Shown piece by piece: positions 10,097 to 20,070 of a stretch of DNA of 64,000 bases (position 1 is its first letter; every line of letters starts with the position of its first letter). This DNA is from Spodoptera frugiperda (lineage: Eukaryota > Arthropoda > Insecta > Lepidoptera > Noctuidae): NCBI RefSeq assembly GCF_023101765.2, contig NC_064215.1, forward strand, positions 10,602,001 through 10,666,000. The letters are read 5' to 3'. The notes under the pieces are model-generated. The model worked only from the letters and a program-made list of their open reading frames with translations, searched no databases and was not told where the DNA came from. A program made the position numbers and the translations under genes.

Positions 10097-10098
10097 AT

Positions 10099-10298
10099 TT
10101 AGCATGGGTTGTGTCTTACACGAAAGCTAAAATTCTTCTGACAATAAAATGTAATGACAAATAATGTAAAATTTTCTCATCGTTGACAACCTAGTCAAAT
10201 TCAAAACGTTCAATTCTTCTCCCGTGTCACAACGCAGCCTGCCAGTGTGTGTCAACATCTAGCCTGCCAGGTGCATGTGATGAAACCTCATTGCTACA
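10099..10298 (-). repeat. 5' LTR
   Basis: The partner of 8521-8720, differing only at 10107. It is followed on the outer side by the taatt target duplication at 10299-10303. As the 5' LTR of a minus-strand element it should hold the promoter. No clear TATA box can be assigned with confidence. Confidence 0.93.
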
Positions 10299-10303
10299 TA
10301 ATT

Positions 10304-12075
10304 TATTTTTTTAGTGTAGAGGGCATCGTCCTGGAGTCAAGGTCCTGACGAATTGATACTAAACACGTGTCTTGACTTCATTAAACTATAATGGGTATTT
10401 TGAAAAAATATGTTACACATTATTTAATTTTGCTCCTTATGTAAAACAGTTTTGAGTTCAAAATTCATCGTACTAAATTTAGTACTATAAATGGCAAAAT
10501 ATAGGCTCTTCATTTACTATAAATGTCAAAATAGGAAGAAAATACACTGCACTCTCCTATCAGTAAAAAAACATGAAGTTGAGCTTCTCAGTTTTTTTGT
10601 ATATTTTTTCCAAGAATGGCATAGCTGTATAATAGTGTGTAGGTAAGAAGCGTGGCAACCCTGCACGCAAGATCCAAATTTGAAGGGCGACATCTGTTAT
10701 AACGTGGTGTGAATGATTATGCCATATTAAACGCGCCGATAACGGGCGTGGCGCGAAAAATACTAATATGGCGCCGACGTCAAATTAATCTATGAATAAA
10801 TCGGCAGGAATTTGACAGGCCGTTGGAAATATAGGACAGTGGGTCACTTAGCTTAACGCAAACAAAATATTACAATAATTTTCGCATACATATTTTTATT
10901 AAAACAAAGAGAGAATATGATTATGGAGGTACCTGTCACATACTAAATCCATAGACAACGACGTATAATTTTTATTATGTTGACGCAAAGGTATTTATAC
11001 AAACTGTCTATAAAACCAAGACAAGAATTATGTGAGAAAGCCTTTGACAGTTCCAAATAGTTATAAATTCAATTACAAAAACTGACTGGTACATTACTGT
11101 TTACATAATTTACAATTTATGTTCCTAATCACGAGAATATTTGAAATATTTTTATGGTCCCCATGGTACGACACCGTTCGGCTCCTAAATGCGCCATTAA
11201 GATAAAATACAAATCATTATGCTTTATTTTTAATACAACGCCTAGTTTATTATTCGACTTTTATGGGTGTTACTTGCTTATAATTATTTAATTATCGTAT
11301 TACATGAATGCGAAAAATGAACTCTGTTTCTTTATGAAATAGAACACAAAATTAAATAGAGGAAGTATGTAGGTAGGTACTCATTAAAGTAGTTGATTTA
11401 GGATCGTTATGTATCGGAAGTTTTTAGTTATATGAATTTAGGAAAGATAAGATAATTATGTTATTGTATCCACTATTCAGCTATTAAACCTACTTATCGC
11501 ATCAAAGATTTAATACAGTCAACAAAAATTGTCCCTCTAAAAAATCATCGAACATTTTGAGTTTAGTAATATAGATAACATATCTAAAACACAACATTAA
11601 TTCCTTTATCGACATTTTAGTGACGAAAAAAACTTTTATGAGAGCAAAAAAAAAATCTAAGAATCTTTTCAAACATGAGTGTTTGAACAAAAAGGGGCAG
11701 CCTATTCATCATAGTTACAAAGTGATAATATCATAGAATGCTTAACGATCACACACAATAACTCTAAACACGATTCCAACATTCATTACAAGTATTAAAA
11801 CTATAAATAAGAAATATTGAAATACCGCGAGGTGGGATCAAAATTATCGGTCGCCGTATACCATGTATCGTGGGCAAAGAGTAAAGAATTAAAAGTAAGT
11901 AGAAAAGAAACATGTACGTCATTGTGCCAGCAGATCATGCTACTCCAATCTGTAAGTTTTATTCATTGGATTTTCGACTTTATATCAATACACATTAAAG
12001 TTGGAAATGTAATAAAGTTTGACAGAAAAGGATAGGTTGACATGCTAGTGACTGCACAAAACAGATTCAAAGATA
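10304..12075. other. Gene-free AT-rich stretch with a CpG-richer island
   Basis: Mostly AT-rich with no supported gene. From about 10640 to 10860 the sequence becomes CpG-richer (cgcgccgataacgggcgtgg, atatggcgccgacgtc). This could be a promoter, a conserved element or an old repeat. No transcript evidence can be read from it. Confidence 0.35.
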
Positions 12076-12148
12076 AATTAATTATTATGTTATCGGCTTA
12101 CTCACGTGATGTTTTGACGATTAACTCGACTAGTTTCAAGCCATGCAA
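12076..12148 (+). mobile_element. MITE-F half copy
   Basis: It matches the left end of the palindromic MITE at 1994-2213: aattaattattatg, ttatcggcttactcacgtga, ttttgacg and aactcgactagtttcaagcc, then stops at catgcaag. The right arm is absent, so it is a solo end or deletion product. Confidence 0.75.
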
Positions 12149-12639
12149 GAACATAGTAATTACATAATTACAATAAAATCATAGATTCAAAGATAATTTA
12201 ATAAGCGACTAATTAGCAAAACCACAACACAACGCTAACTTCTATCAACATTTTCGGTAAATAATTTAGCGAGTTTTTTTTTTTATACATTCCTTGAAAT
12301 ATGGCTGACTTAGGTATGTGTAATCGGAAGTGGCCTGTCAAAAAACATGTTAGACATAGATAAATGAGTTTTAAATCTTCGCTATTCGAATGAATCATAC
12401 ACAAAAGAGCGTACAATCATGACACATCTACTCTCCCACATTTTCATAATCTGTGACGAAACAGAGAAGATATTGCTTTTAAAAGCTATAAAATAGCGAT
12501 CGATATTAATCGTTAACTTGTTATATGGGGGCATTAATATTCTCGGATTCGTAAATGTGGATACGATAGGTGGAACAGCCAGTAGGCACATCGTGCGCAA
12601 TGCATGTGAAAGTTCATTTGGTATTCAATCAACTTCTGA

Positions 12640-12718
12640 CGTACGTGGCCGATTATAAAAACTAATGTAGAGGAAATTTCATTTGATATCGAGGGCAAAC
12701 CCGTGGGCAACGGCTAGT
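12640..12718 (+). mobile_element. Helitron 3' end fragment
   Basis: The sequence gggcaaacccgtgggcaacg leading into gctagt is the characteristic terminus of lepidopteran Helitrons, which end in CTAG(T). Only the 3' end is recognisable; the upstream part (aaatttcatttgatat) may belong to it. The 5' limit is approximate. Confidence 0.55.
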
Positions 12719-13165
12719 CATTGAATAAGTTGTTGGATCCTTAATCTTCTACTTATCCCTGTCACATGATAGCGTCCGCCTGAGCGGGGAATTAAATGAG
12801 TCAATAATATCGACCGAGCCACTACCACCAAATGGTAGATTACGTCAACAGATAAACACTTGGGGATAAAGATTATAACGCCTTGTAATTACCAAAATAC
12901 TCACTTATGCAGAAACTATAATCGTCACAATTCAAGATAATTCTGCATGACAACTATCTCGTTTCAAGAAACCCAAGTTCGTGGTATCGCCAACAATTAA
13001 CCAAAAATACTTAATCCACAAGCTCCAAGTAATTAACAAACGTGCTAATTTCCAAATTCTGAACATATGCCCGAACATATCCTGTTTTTTATGCTCTAGG
13101 CTTGCAAATATTTTATCTTTAAAATTATAATTATTACGCGACAAGAGTTTCAAGCTAAAATGTGC
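12719..13165. other. Gene-free AT-rich stretch
   Basis: I find no exon with splice context, RNA gene or named repeat here. Confidence 0.35.
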
Positions 13166-13202
13166 TTAATTGTATAATAATTTAAGGTCATAATTGTTAA
13201 TA

Positions 13203-13310
13203 CGCAGCGAGGCGCGAGTTTCATGAATGAACGTCTCGGCATGAATGGCGGGCGGATATGACATCACGCGATGCCAACGAGGCGCCGAGGCGCGTACGCA
13301 CCCTACAAGC
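13203..13310 (-). CDS. Candidate exon or conserved element, GC-rich island
   Basis: A 108-bp stretch of clearly higher GC than its surroundings. On minus it is preceded by a pyrimidine-rich tract ending in gcttgtag, a good splice acceptor, and it stays open as VRASAPRWHRVMSYPPAIHA and ETFIHETRASLR up to a possible but weak donor (gtatta). Read from an upstream methionine at 13366, the same frame would instead give a signal-peptide-like start (LLFIIILLVGCVRASA), that is, a first exon of a secreted protein. I recognise no family. A conserved non-coding element is an equal alternative. Confidence 0.3.
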
Positions 13311-13934
13311 AAAATAATAATAAACAGTAAATCAGATACCACATGTTTTTTAAAATTGGTTTCCACTGATTAAAATTGGGTGGTAGTTTATGTTTGGTAT
13401 AATGGTAACTGATTGACCTGAATTCAATATTAATATTGGTATTAATAGTTTTTGGCAAATACTAATTAGTGAATTCTATGGTCTTGTTTTACTTGTCAAA
13501 AATGATATTATGTAGTGTACTACAAACTTCTTTGTCCAACAAATTTTTTCGTTACGTTTATTCACAAAAATACTTTAAAACTTTAAACACCCAACTTAAC
13601 TAAGGTACTTAAAGTACTTACAGGCTATAAACTACAAGTAACATCGCCTAACTTAATGCCTGGCGTGTTGTAACAACCGATTGGTATTCTTAATTCGTTT
13701 TACACGAGCAGAATATTAAATAGCGAAGGTTCTATATCATATACTACACACGTTTGAGTGTCCATTGACGAAACTCATTGATACATTGCAAATCAATGTA
13801 TATATGTACTTGTAGTATCCTTCAAGGAACGTTGACATGGGTTTTGATTTTTGAATGGATTGACCATTGGTTACCTGATAAGGTACATTTAACTACTAAG
13901 TAGTAGGTAGGTACATATTACGACTGTATCACTT

Positions 13935-14045
13935 ACGGCTCGACAAGGGGTCTCAGGTTCGATTCTGGGATCGGGCAAAGGATTACTGGGCTTTTTTCGG
14001 GTTATTCGAAAATTTTTCAGATCATAAATATCAATAACATTTACT
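13935..14045 (+). mobile_element. tRNA-derived SINE fragment
   Basis: The sequence ctcaggttcgattctggg contains a B-box-like GGTTCGATTC. It is followed by atcgggcaaag, attactgggcttttttcggg and a ttcgaaaattttt run, the body of a SINE widespread in Lepidoptera. The 5' part with the A box and the 3' tail are missing or degenerate. It overlaps no gene. Confidence 0.6.
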
Positions 14046-14524
14046 TGATCACAGTAACCCCTAATTACCAAACTCCAAACTTGGAGATTAACGGTAAACC
14101 TTTTACAAAAAAAAACTAACAACAAAAAAGTTTTTAATACAACTATAATGTATAAAAAAAACATCAACCAAACTTATTCTACTGAAATAAAACTACACAG
14201 TGGCAACTACGTCACATAGTCAATAACAATATAACGACATATTTACAATCCTCGCTGTTGACTGCACTTTTTTTAATGCAATCTTCTTACACGCAACTTT
14301 ATGTTGTATGAATCAGAATTTATTTTACTGAATGGGAATGTATAGGTAGCTATAAAACTGTAGGTATGTACAGTCTGTTGTTTTTATGCTAATCGAGTGC
14401 GGGTTGAATGGTGGGATATTTTATTAGTCACATTTTTTTTTAAGTGTTAGGTATTGTTTACGTGTAGTTCATGTTAGATATTCATATTGTTTTTTTAAAG
14501 ATCGTTGTTGATGTATGGTATAGT

Positions 14525-14610
14525 TTGCTGAGCCTAGCTTCACTGACGGAGAGACTGACTGACTATTTACTTGTTGACGTTTCAAAAGTAAAAAAATGCT
14601 TTTACTTTGA
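14525..14610 (+). repeat. Repeat family G, copy 1
   Basis: It shares gagcctagcttcactgac, gagactgactga, ttcaaaagta and aaatgcttttactttgactt with 40063-40175. The tail of alternating tttgac units looks like the 3' end of a retroposon. The family name is mine. Confidence 0.5.
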
Positions 14611-14643
14611 CTTTGACAGTTACAGCAGAATTAGCAGGTATTT

Positions 14644-14957
14644 CTTTGGCAAGCTAGGAATATTGGATTCAATAACTTGTCAAACGTTTAATAGCTATCA
14701 ATAAAGAAAACCTTACCGTTTCCACTATTTAAACCGTCTCAGTTTAAGATTATGAAATTTTTAACATAACTAATGTAGAGAAGACGGCCTTTAAACAGAC
14801 ATTGATCCTTTGGCAAGATAGAAGTATTGGATTCAATAGCTTGACAAACATTAAATAGGTATCAATGCACGGAACCTCACCATTTCCACTATTTAAACTG
14901 CCTCAGTTTCAGATTGTGAGATTTTTAAGACAAATATTGTAGAGCAACACATTGATC
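14644..14957. repeat. Tandem duplication of about 160 bp
   Basis: Two diverged copies lie head to tail. Copy 1 is 14644-14807 and copy 2 is 14808-14957. Shared blocks are ctttggcaag, tattggattcaata, a tttccactatttaaac block, cctcagttt/ctcagttt, aatgtagag/attgtagag and attgatc. Copy 2 is shorter through small deletions. No coding potential is seen. It is a plain local duplication, probably of moderate age. Confidence 0.8.
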
Positions 14958-15269
14958 TAATGATATATCCAGATTTGATTTTGTTAAATCTTCCGTGTAG
15001 TCAACTACACATTCAGGTACTTAAACAATTTAGATATTTTCCAACACAAGAGTACCATTGACTCATACATCAGAAAAATATTCCGAAACGCATTTAAGTT
15101 GTAAAAGACGAAACTGCTGCAAATAAAACTGAATCGAAAACATTGTTACAGTTACAAGGAAACTTTGTAATGCAACGAAAACATCTCTTTGAAACGATCT
15201 CGACTAGTTTCGAACTCGTAAACGCATTCAAGTCGGGATCTCTTGTGATGCGAATAGTTTTAACAAGCA

Positions 15270-15422
15270 GGGGCCTTAGTCTGCTATTACAATTGTGTCA
15301 GAATGGTCGATCACTGAGCAGTGCGAGAGGGACGGAGCTATGTAGGTTGTATAGCTCCATCCCTCTTGCACTGGTCAATGATCGACCATTATGACACAAT
15401 TGTAATAGCAGACTAAGGCCCC
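15270..15422. mobile_element. 153-bp near-perfect palindromic element
   Basis: Arms 15270-15342 and 15350-15422 are reverse complements over 73 bp with only a handful of mismatches, separated by 7 bp. The outer ends read ggggccttagtctgc and gcagactaaggcccc. No clear target duplication flanks it. The symmetry fits a snap-back MITE, and a transcript would form a long hairpin suited to small-RNA processing (inference). Confidence 0.85.
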
Positions 15423-16051
15423 AGTTAGGATGAGCAATAACCATAATGACGGTGAACCGGCCTTGTAGAACAGACAGTACACGATGACATAACGAGTCTT
15501 GCTAAAATTATGTAATTAAACATGTATAAGTCTTTACTTTGACTCAGAGCCAACAAAGGCGTGCGTTTCGGATTTAAGAACGAGCAAATTATTTGCGGTT
15601 TACCCATTATTCAAATTAAAAACGTCTGGGTTCTTTGAGTGTACTTTTTTTTTTGGAATGTCCTGGCTAATTTATGCATAATAGTGCTTTTATGTGTAGA
15701 TTTTTGCGAGACTACGAAGATCATTTAGAGACTGGCCTCACCCATTTTTGTCGCGGAGTGTCATTGCTATATGCAGATTTATGATTCATACAAAAGGCTG
15801 GCTGGTAGAGAATTTCATTTGTACAAATTAACAGCTAACACTACAAACAAAATCCTATAATTCGTTGAGTCATAGTTTTAAGTGAGATCTGATGTTTTTT
15901 TGAAATGATATCAGAAATAACGTATGAGTAAGTAGTAGTATAGTTTATTAATTATAATGATACATAGGTTAAAGGGCACAACGTGTGGTTACACTATCAG
16001 TTAATTATGACTTTCGATCTTGAGAGAGTAAGTTATTAACTAACTGAAGTA
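15423..16051. other. Gene-free stretch
   Basis: No exon, RNA gene or clear repeat was recognised between the two palindromes. Confidence 0.35.
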
Positions 16052-16111
16052 AAAGTTAATATGTGAAAAGTTAGCATGTGTTAACATGCTAACTTTTCAC
16101 ATATTAACTTT
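16052..16111. repeat. Perfect 27-bp-arm hairpin
   Basis: Arms 16052-16078 and 16085-16111 are exact reverse complements (aaagttaatatgtgaaaag on the outer side, ttagcatg inside), with a 6-nt loop, tgttaa. No mismatch in 27 pairs suggests recent origin or gene conversion. It could be a tiny snap-back element or a small-RNA hairpin. Confidence 0.95.
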
Positions 16112-17596
16112 GCCACGTCGGACATTGGTGACCGACGAGTTTTGTTTTGGCAGTTTCGACTTTAAAGAAAATCTGCTAATTCTTCAAAAATAACAAAATA
16201 ATTGTTTTGTAAGGTCTCAAGTACTCAAGACCTAAAAGAATGACGACAGACTTATTAAAAGATAGTGACAATACAATCAAAACAGCTGACTGGCTGCTAC
16301 TAAGGTCTTCAAATAAATTCTTTATACAACACTAACAAATATTTTTGCACGTATTTAGTTCACAGAAGTCCGCAGTACTTGTGTGGTGTACATTACATTA
16401 CAATAAATCAGTCAATACGCACCACATTCCGACGCGCAGGGCTAGTCTTCAAAAACACGACAAAGGATTTAAAACAAAATGGAGAACAGGAATTGTTAAA
16501 CAAATAAAATTAGCATACAATAAAAACTGTATAGGAAAACAGTTGTTTGTTCCTTTTTTGAATTCAAATTGGGTCAATCCATGACCTATCCCACGGATTG
16601 CGCAAACTTCAACCGAATTTGGAACGCCATTGATATAATTATAATTTAAATTACGAAATAGTTTGTTTTACGTCTTATTCTCTATTACTCCCAAAGGGTT
16701 ATGGTCTGTCACTATACAAGCCTAAAAATTTATCGGAAAATTCCGAGACATGATTGGCTAAATGAATCCCATTAAATAAAACTTTTTTTTTATTATTCAG
16801 CTAATGTATACTCATGATTTAACACGTAGGCCTTGTAAAAACTTAACGTCGTGATTGGCAAATCGTGAATGAAACTACGTAGTATAAAATACAAATTTAC
16901 ATTTCGTTAATAATTCAGGGGTCGTAGGTGTGGTGTGCCATAAATTGAGTAAAATTAGATTCTGAAGGCCATTCAACGAAACATTTCCTAAAAATTCTGA
17001 AATTTGTTGTCTAGAGGACCAGTCTGGCAATAATCGGAATATTTTAATAAAAAATTAATATGTATCGGTCAATAAGTATCGGTATTATTATTTTATGAGT
17101 CCGTCTGGAGATTTTAACCTTCTGCAACCAGTTATATTAAGTATATCGATGTCAGTTTAATAATTCAAATTTGAATTGTGACGTGAAAATGCTCAGACGC
17201 AACCTTTTCAGAGGCCACCTTAATGTTTACATTTAATATTTAAAATGTTAATTTTGTGAACTTAATATTCTAATTCTTGTGTCGCGGTTGCTAATTTTTG
17301 TAGCTACTACAAGTTGTCAACGCGGATAGCAACGTAGTTGTCGTAATAGTTTTAAATATAATTAGCAAGCTTTTTAGCATAGTGCGAAATTCCAGATAAT
17401 TGACTATTTACTTAATAAACCTAACATTTTATGCTCATTCACATCTAATCACCAAGATTAAAGTACATGTATCTAGTATTCATATCCACAAAACTAAAAC
17501 AGCATCTAATAAATACTAAGCGCCATTTCTTTTCAATAAAACTTGGGAATAGCCCAACATACGCACGGACAATTGAACACACTTCCTTATTGTAGG
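16112..17596. other. Gene-free AT-rich stretch
   Basis: A 79-codon open frame (16345-16584, plus) has no domain signature. Nothing else is recognised. Confidence 0.35.
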
Positions 17597-17701
17597 GCTT
17601 GCGTCATCCTCCGGGTGACGCCCCCTGCCCCCCCCCCTCCTCCGTCGCCCGGCACCCACACCCCGCGGGACTCCTTAAGATACCCATCAGATGTTTATAG
17701 G
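17597..17701 (+). CDS. Candidate internal exon, proline-rich
   Basis: A GC-rich 105-bp block preceded by ttccttattgtag, a strong splice acceptor, and ending at atag followed by gtcacg, a possible donor. One frame reads CVILRVTPPAPPPPPSPG then THTPRDSLRYPSDVYR, a proline-rich linker-like peptide. The block contrasts with the AT-rich flanks. It also contains a long C-run and a small palindrome (gcgtcatcctccgggtgacgc region), so it could instead be a regulatory or repeat island. I recognise no family and found no neighbouring exon. Confidence 0.3.
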
Positions 17702-19434
17702 TCACGTTCAACGAAACTTGGTGTGAATTAACTGGCGTGACATTGAAAATTGGGTGTCATATTCTGTGCCCTTTTTTTTCAAGTGCGATGGTCTGGTGAT
17801 GCGTTGAAGATTTGATAGAACGTTTGATATCTTAAATGTATTGAAGATAAATCTTGGGTGTATTTTGGAGTTAAAAACATATAGTAGGTCCTTTTTAGCC
17901 TGATTAAGGAATACTTCCTAATTTACTAGTTCGATATTAAGCTGTTCTATTTAGTAAAATCTTATTACGAAGTGGAATATTCTGGATTTGTGTAAGGCAT
18001 TTGACAGAAAGGACTTTTCTCACGACATAAGATACAAGTATTCTTAAAAAGAAGAAAAAAGAAGAGAATAGATAGACGTAAGGTAGGAAAACCATAATGT
18101 CATGAAATAGGACACAATATAATACAACAGACCATAGCAATAAAATATATACAAACATAAAAACAGCAACTGCAAACACATCAGTAATAAAATCCCCATC
18201 AAAAACGAACGAATACTCCATTAAAACCAGTTCAGTTCCCGTTATGTGGTTATTAAATGAATTTTCGTCCACAATTCGATGGTGCGGGCAATCCCTGTCA
18301 ATTGGCTGTATGAGCGTCGCGCCGCTCAACCTCATGATTGATAACTAGTTGACATTTGACACGAGTTTTTCATGATACACCATTGTCTACTACTGGATGT
18401 ACTCTGGATATTTTTGCTGAGGATGACGTGCGAAATGTGGACATTTTTTATTGAGTCAGATGACTGTTTAGCAAACAAACCCAAACATTAAGTGTTTTGA
18501 TTTTGTTTGTTGTAGTGTGGGTTGAGAGTTGAGACTTAATGTATTAACAGAAGGTTAGTCAAACCAATTGAACCAAAACACAAATCCGTGATATTCAAAT
18601 GTTTAATGTCAAACACACCAGTTAAAATCTACTATCCCCAAAAATTTGATACAAAAACTACAATAAAAATTCTCGACCTATAGAAGGATATGCCAAATAA
18701 TGAGAAGAGAGTTTACACCGAAACTATGCACAAGACAAAAAATCCATCACAAAAACTTAATTAAAAAGCGTAAGACCAAATAAGGACCAGGAACTAAGCA
18801 GTCACAGAACAGCCTAGACAATACAAAAAACGACAATCTTATAACAGTACAAAACCCTAAGCAAAGTCGTGCTAAATCGAAGGATGCCTACAACGGAGGC
18901 GTAATACGTTTAATGATTCAAAACTGCGTCTAAATTGGTGTAAGGTCATTATCAAGGGGCCGGTGCGCGTCCGTGACCCTGTGAGGTACGCGTTGACACT
19001 CCGGCTAGTTCGGTTCACTTGGAAAATATTGTATTCATTGGGGGTAAAACGTTTGGTGATATAGGGTTTGATGATTGGTACAGTTCTATTGAAGCTTGTA
19101 TCAAATGGCAGTGGTAACAGAGGCTGCTCGTATCAATTATAAATAATAGAAGTGTTTTCGCTAATTGTGTTACTAAAATCAGAAACTTTTCAAATTGTAT
19201 TTTACTGTAGTGGAAACTATGATAAATACTCTGTATTCTACAAAATGATTTTACTTCACATAATACATATCTAGCCGATTGTTATTTTATTTGCAAAAAA
19301 ATCTTAGTCCCAACATCCGATGAATTTCGTTTTCCTTCAACATCGTTATCAAGGTCATTTTAAAAGAAACATGTAACATTTTCACCCCAAAACCATGGAA
19401 TTGAAGCATAATTCGAGTAGACCCAACGCCCAAA
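17702..19434. other. Gene-free stretch with a 132-codon chance frame
   Basis: The open frame on minus at 17937-18335 has a GC-richer start and a hydrophobic middle (VFAVAVFMFVYILLLW), but no recognisable family. Its hydrophobicity follows from T-rich codons. Around 18955-19015 a short GC-rich patch occurs with no splice context. I do not call a gene. Confidence 0.35.
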
Positions 19435-19525
19435 GTCAACGAACGAAAGGCAATCAATACGGAAGCATCAAGGACTGGGCCAAGGACGCCCCGAGAAGAG
19501 GACCAAGCGAGTGCGTGCGTACCCG
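19435..19525 (-). repeat. GC-rich repeat H, copy 1
   Basis: It contains aggcaatcaatacg, catcaaggactgggccaagg and agtgcgtgcg. This resembles 19985-20070 (caagcaatcgatacgcc, aaggatgaggccaagggcg, agtgcgttgcc). The two patches are about 550 bp apart in the same orientation. An open frame on minus runs through this copy (19287-19610) without recognisable domains. Confidence 0.35.
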
Positions 19526-19984
19526 AAGTATGAATTAATTTCAGATATTTCCTGCAACCGAATGTTGGTAGTTTTGACCCAATTTCTCCTTTATTTGCCA
19601 GAAAGGACAATAGTTTCTTTGTATTTTCATTTAGACTAGCTTAGTTGTCTAAATAGTGAGTTTCTTCCAAGAGAGGCAGTATTTATAACTCTTCCTATTG
19701 GCAAGTGGTCATTTACGATTAAGGTTTCATTTCCAGGTTTCTATATTTAAACATTTTCCGATTTCAAAAACAGTGCTAATTTTTAGTTCGAAATTGAATA
19801 CTTACAGTACTTACTTTTAAAAATATTTTGGCACATTTTACAACAAAAAATTCTGTACAGCAACATCATATTAGTATCAACCCTTTAGACAATAACAAAA
19901 TAGATGTAATACAAGAAAAGCTAATAAAAGCACCAAAAACAAATTACTTTGAAACAAATATCCCATAAAATGTATCCAGATGCC

Positions 19985-20070
19985 ACAGCCTCCTTGGTCC
20001 AAGGCCGGCAAGCAATCGATACGCCAAGGATGAGGCCAAGGGCGCGGCGAGCAGTGCGTTGCCGAATATT
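19985..20070 (-). repeat. GC-rich repeat H, copy 2
   Basis: This is the second, better preserved GC-rich patch related to 19435-19525. It sits in AT-rich DNA and is likely a fragment of a dispersed repeat. Orientation is arbitrary. Confidence 0.35.

Larger units (their letters stand above)
8521..10298 (-). mobile_element. Young non-autonomous Ty3-like LTR retrotransposon
   Basis: A complete 1,778-bp element on minus. It has two 200-bp LTRs that differ at one base (8529 t, 10107 g). The 5-bp target duplication taatt is at 8516-8520 and 10299-10303. A primer binding site sits next to the 5' LTR, and a purine-rich tract sits next to the 3' LTR (8721-8731; on minus AGAGGGGAGAC). Inside are a gag-like open frame, an RNase H fragment and a pol C-terminal tail, all too short for autonomous transposition. 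The near-identical LTRs imply recent insertion. It was presumably mobilised by a full-length relative elsewhere in the genome (inference). Confidence 0.93.

Noticed and set aside
13920..14040. Possible second tRNA gene because of a GGTTCGATTC box
   Set aside because: No foldable acceptor, D or anticodon arms; the downstream sequence is a SINE body.
17937..18335. 132-codon open frame on minus with hydrophobic segments
   Set aside because: No recognisable family, and the hydrophobic run follows from T-rich codons. There is no splice, promoter or homology signal.
18930..19080. Frame reading IIKGPVRVRDPVRYAL, recalling the KGPVR motif of ribosomal protein S20
   Set aside because: Only five residues match and the following sequence diverges completely, so it is chance.
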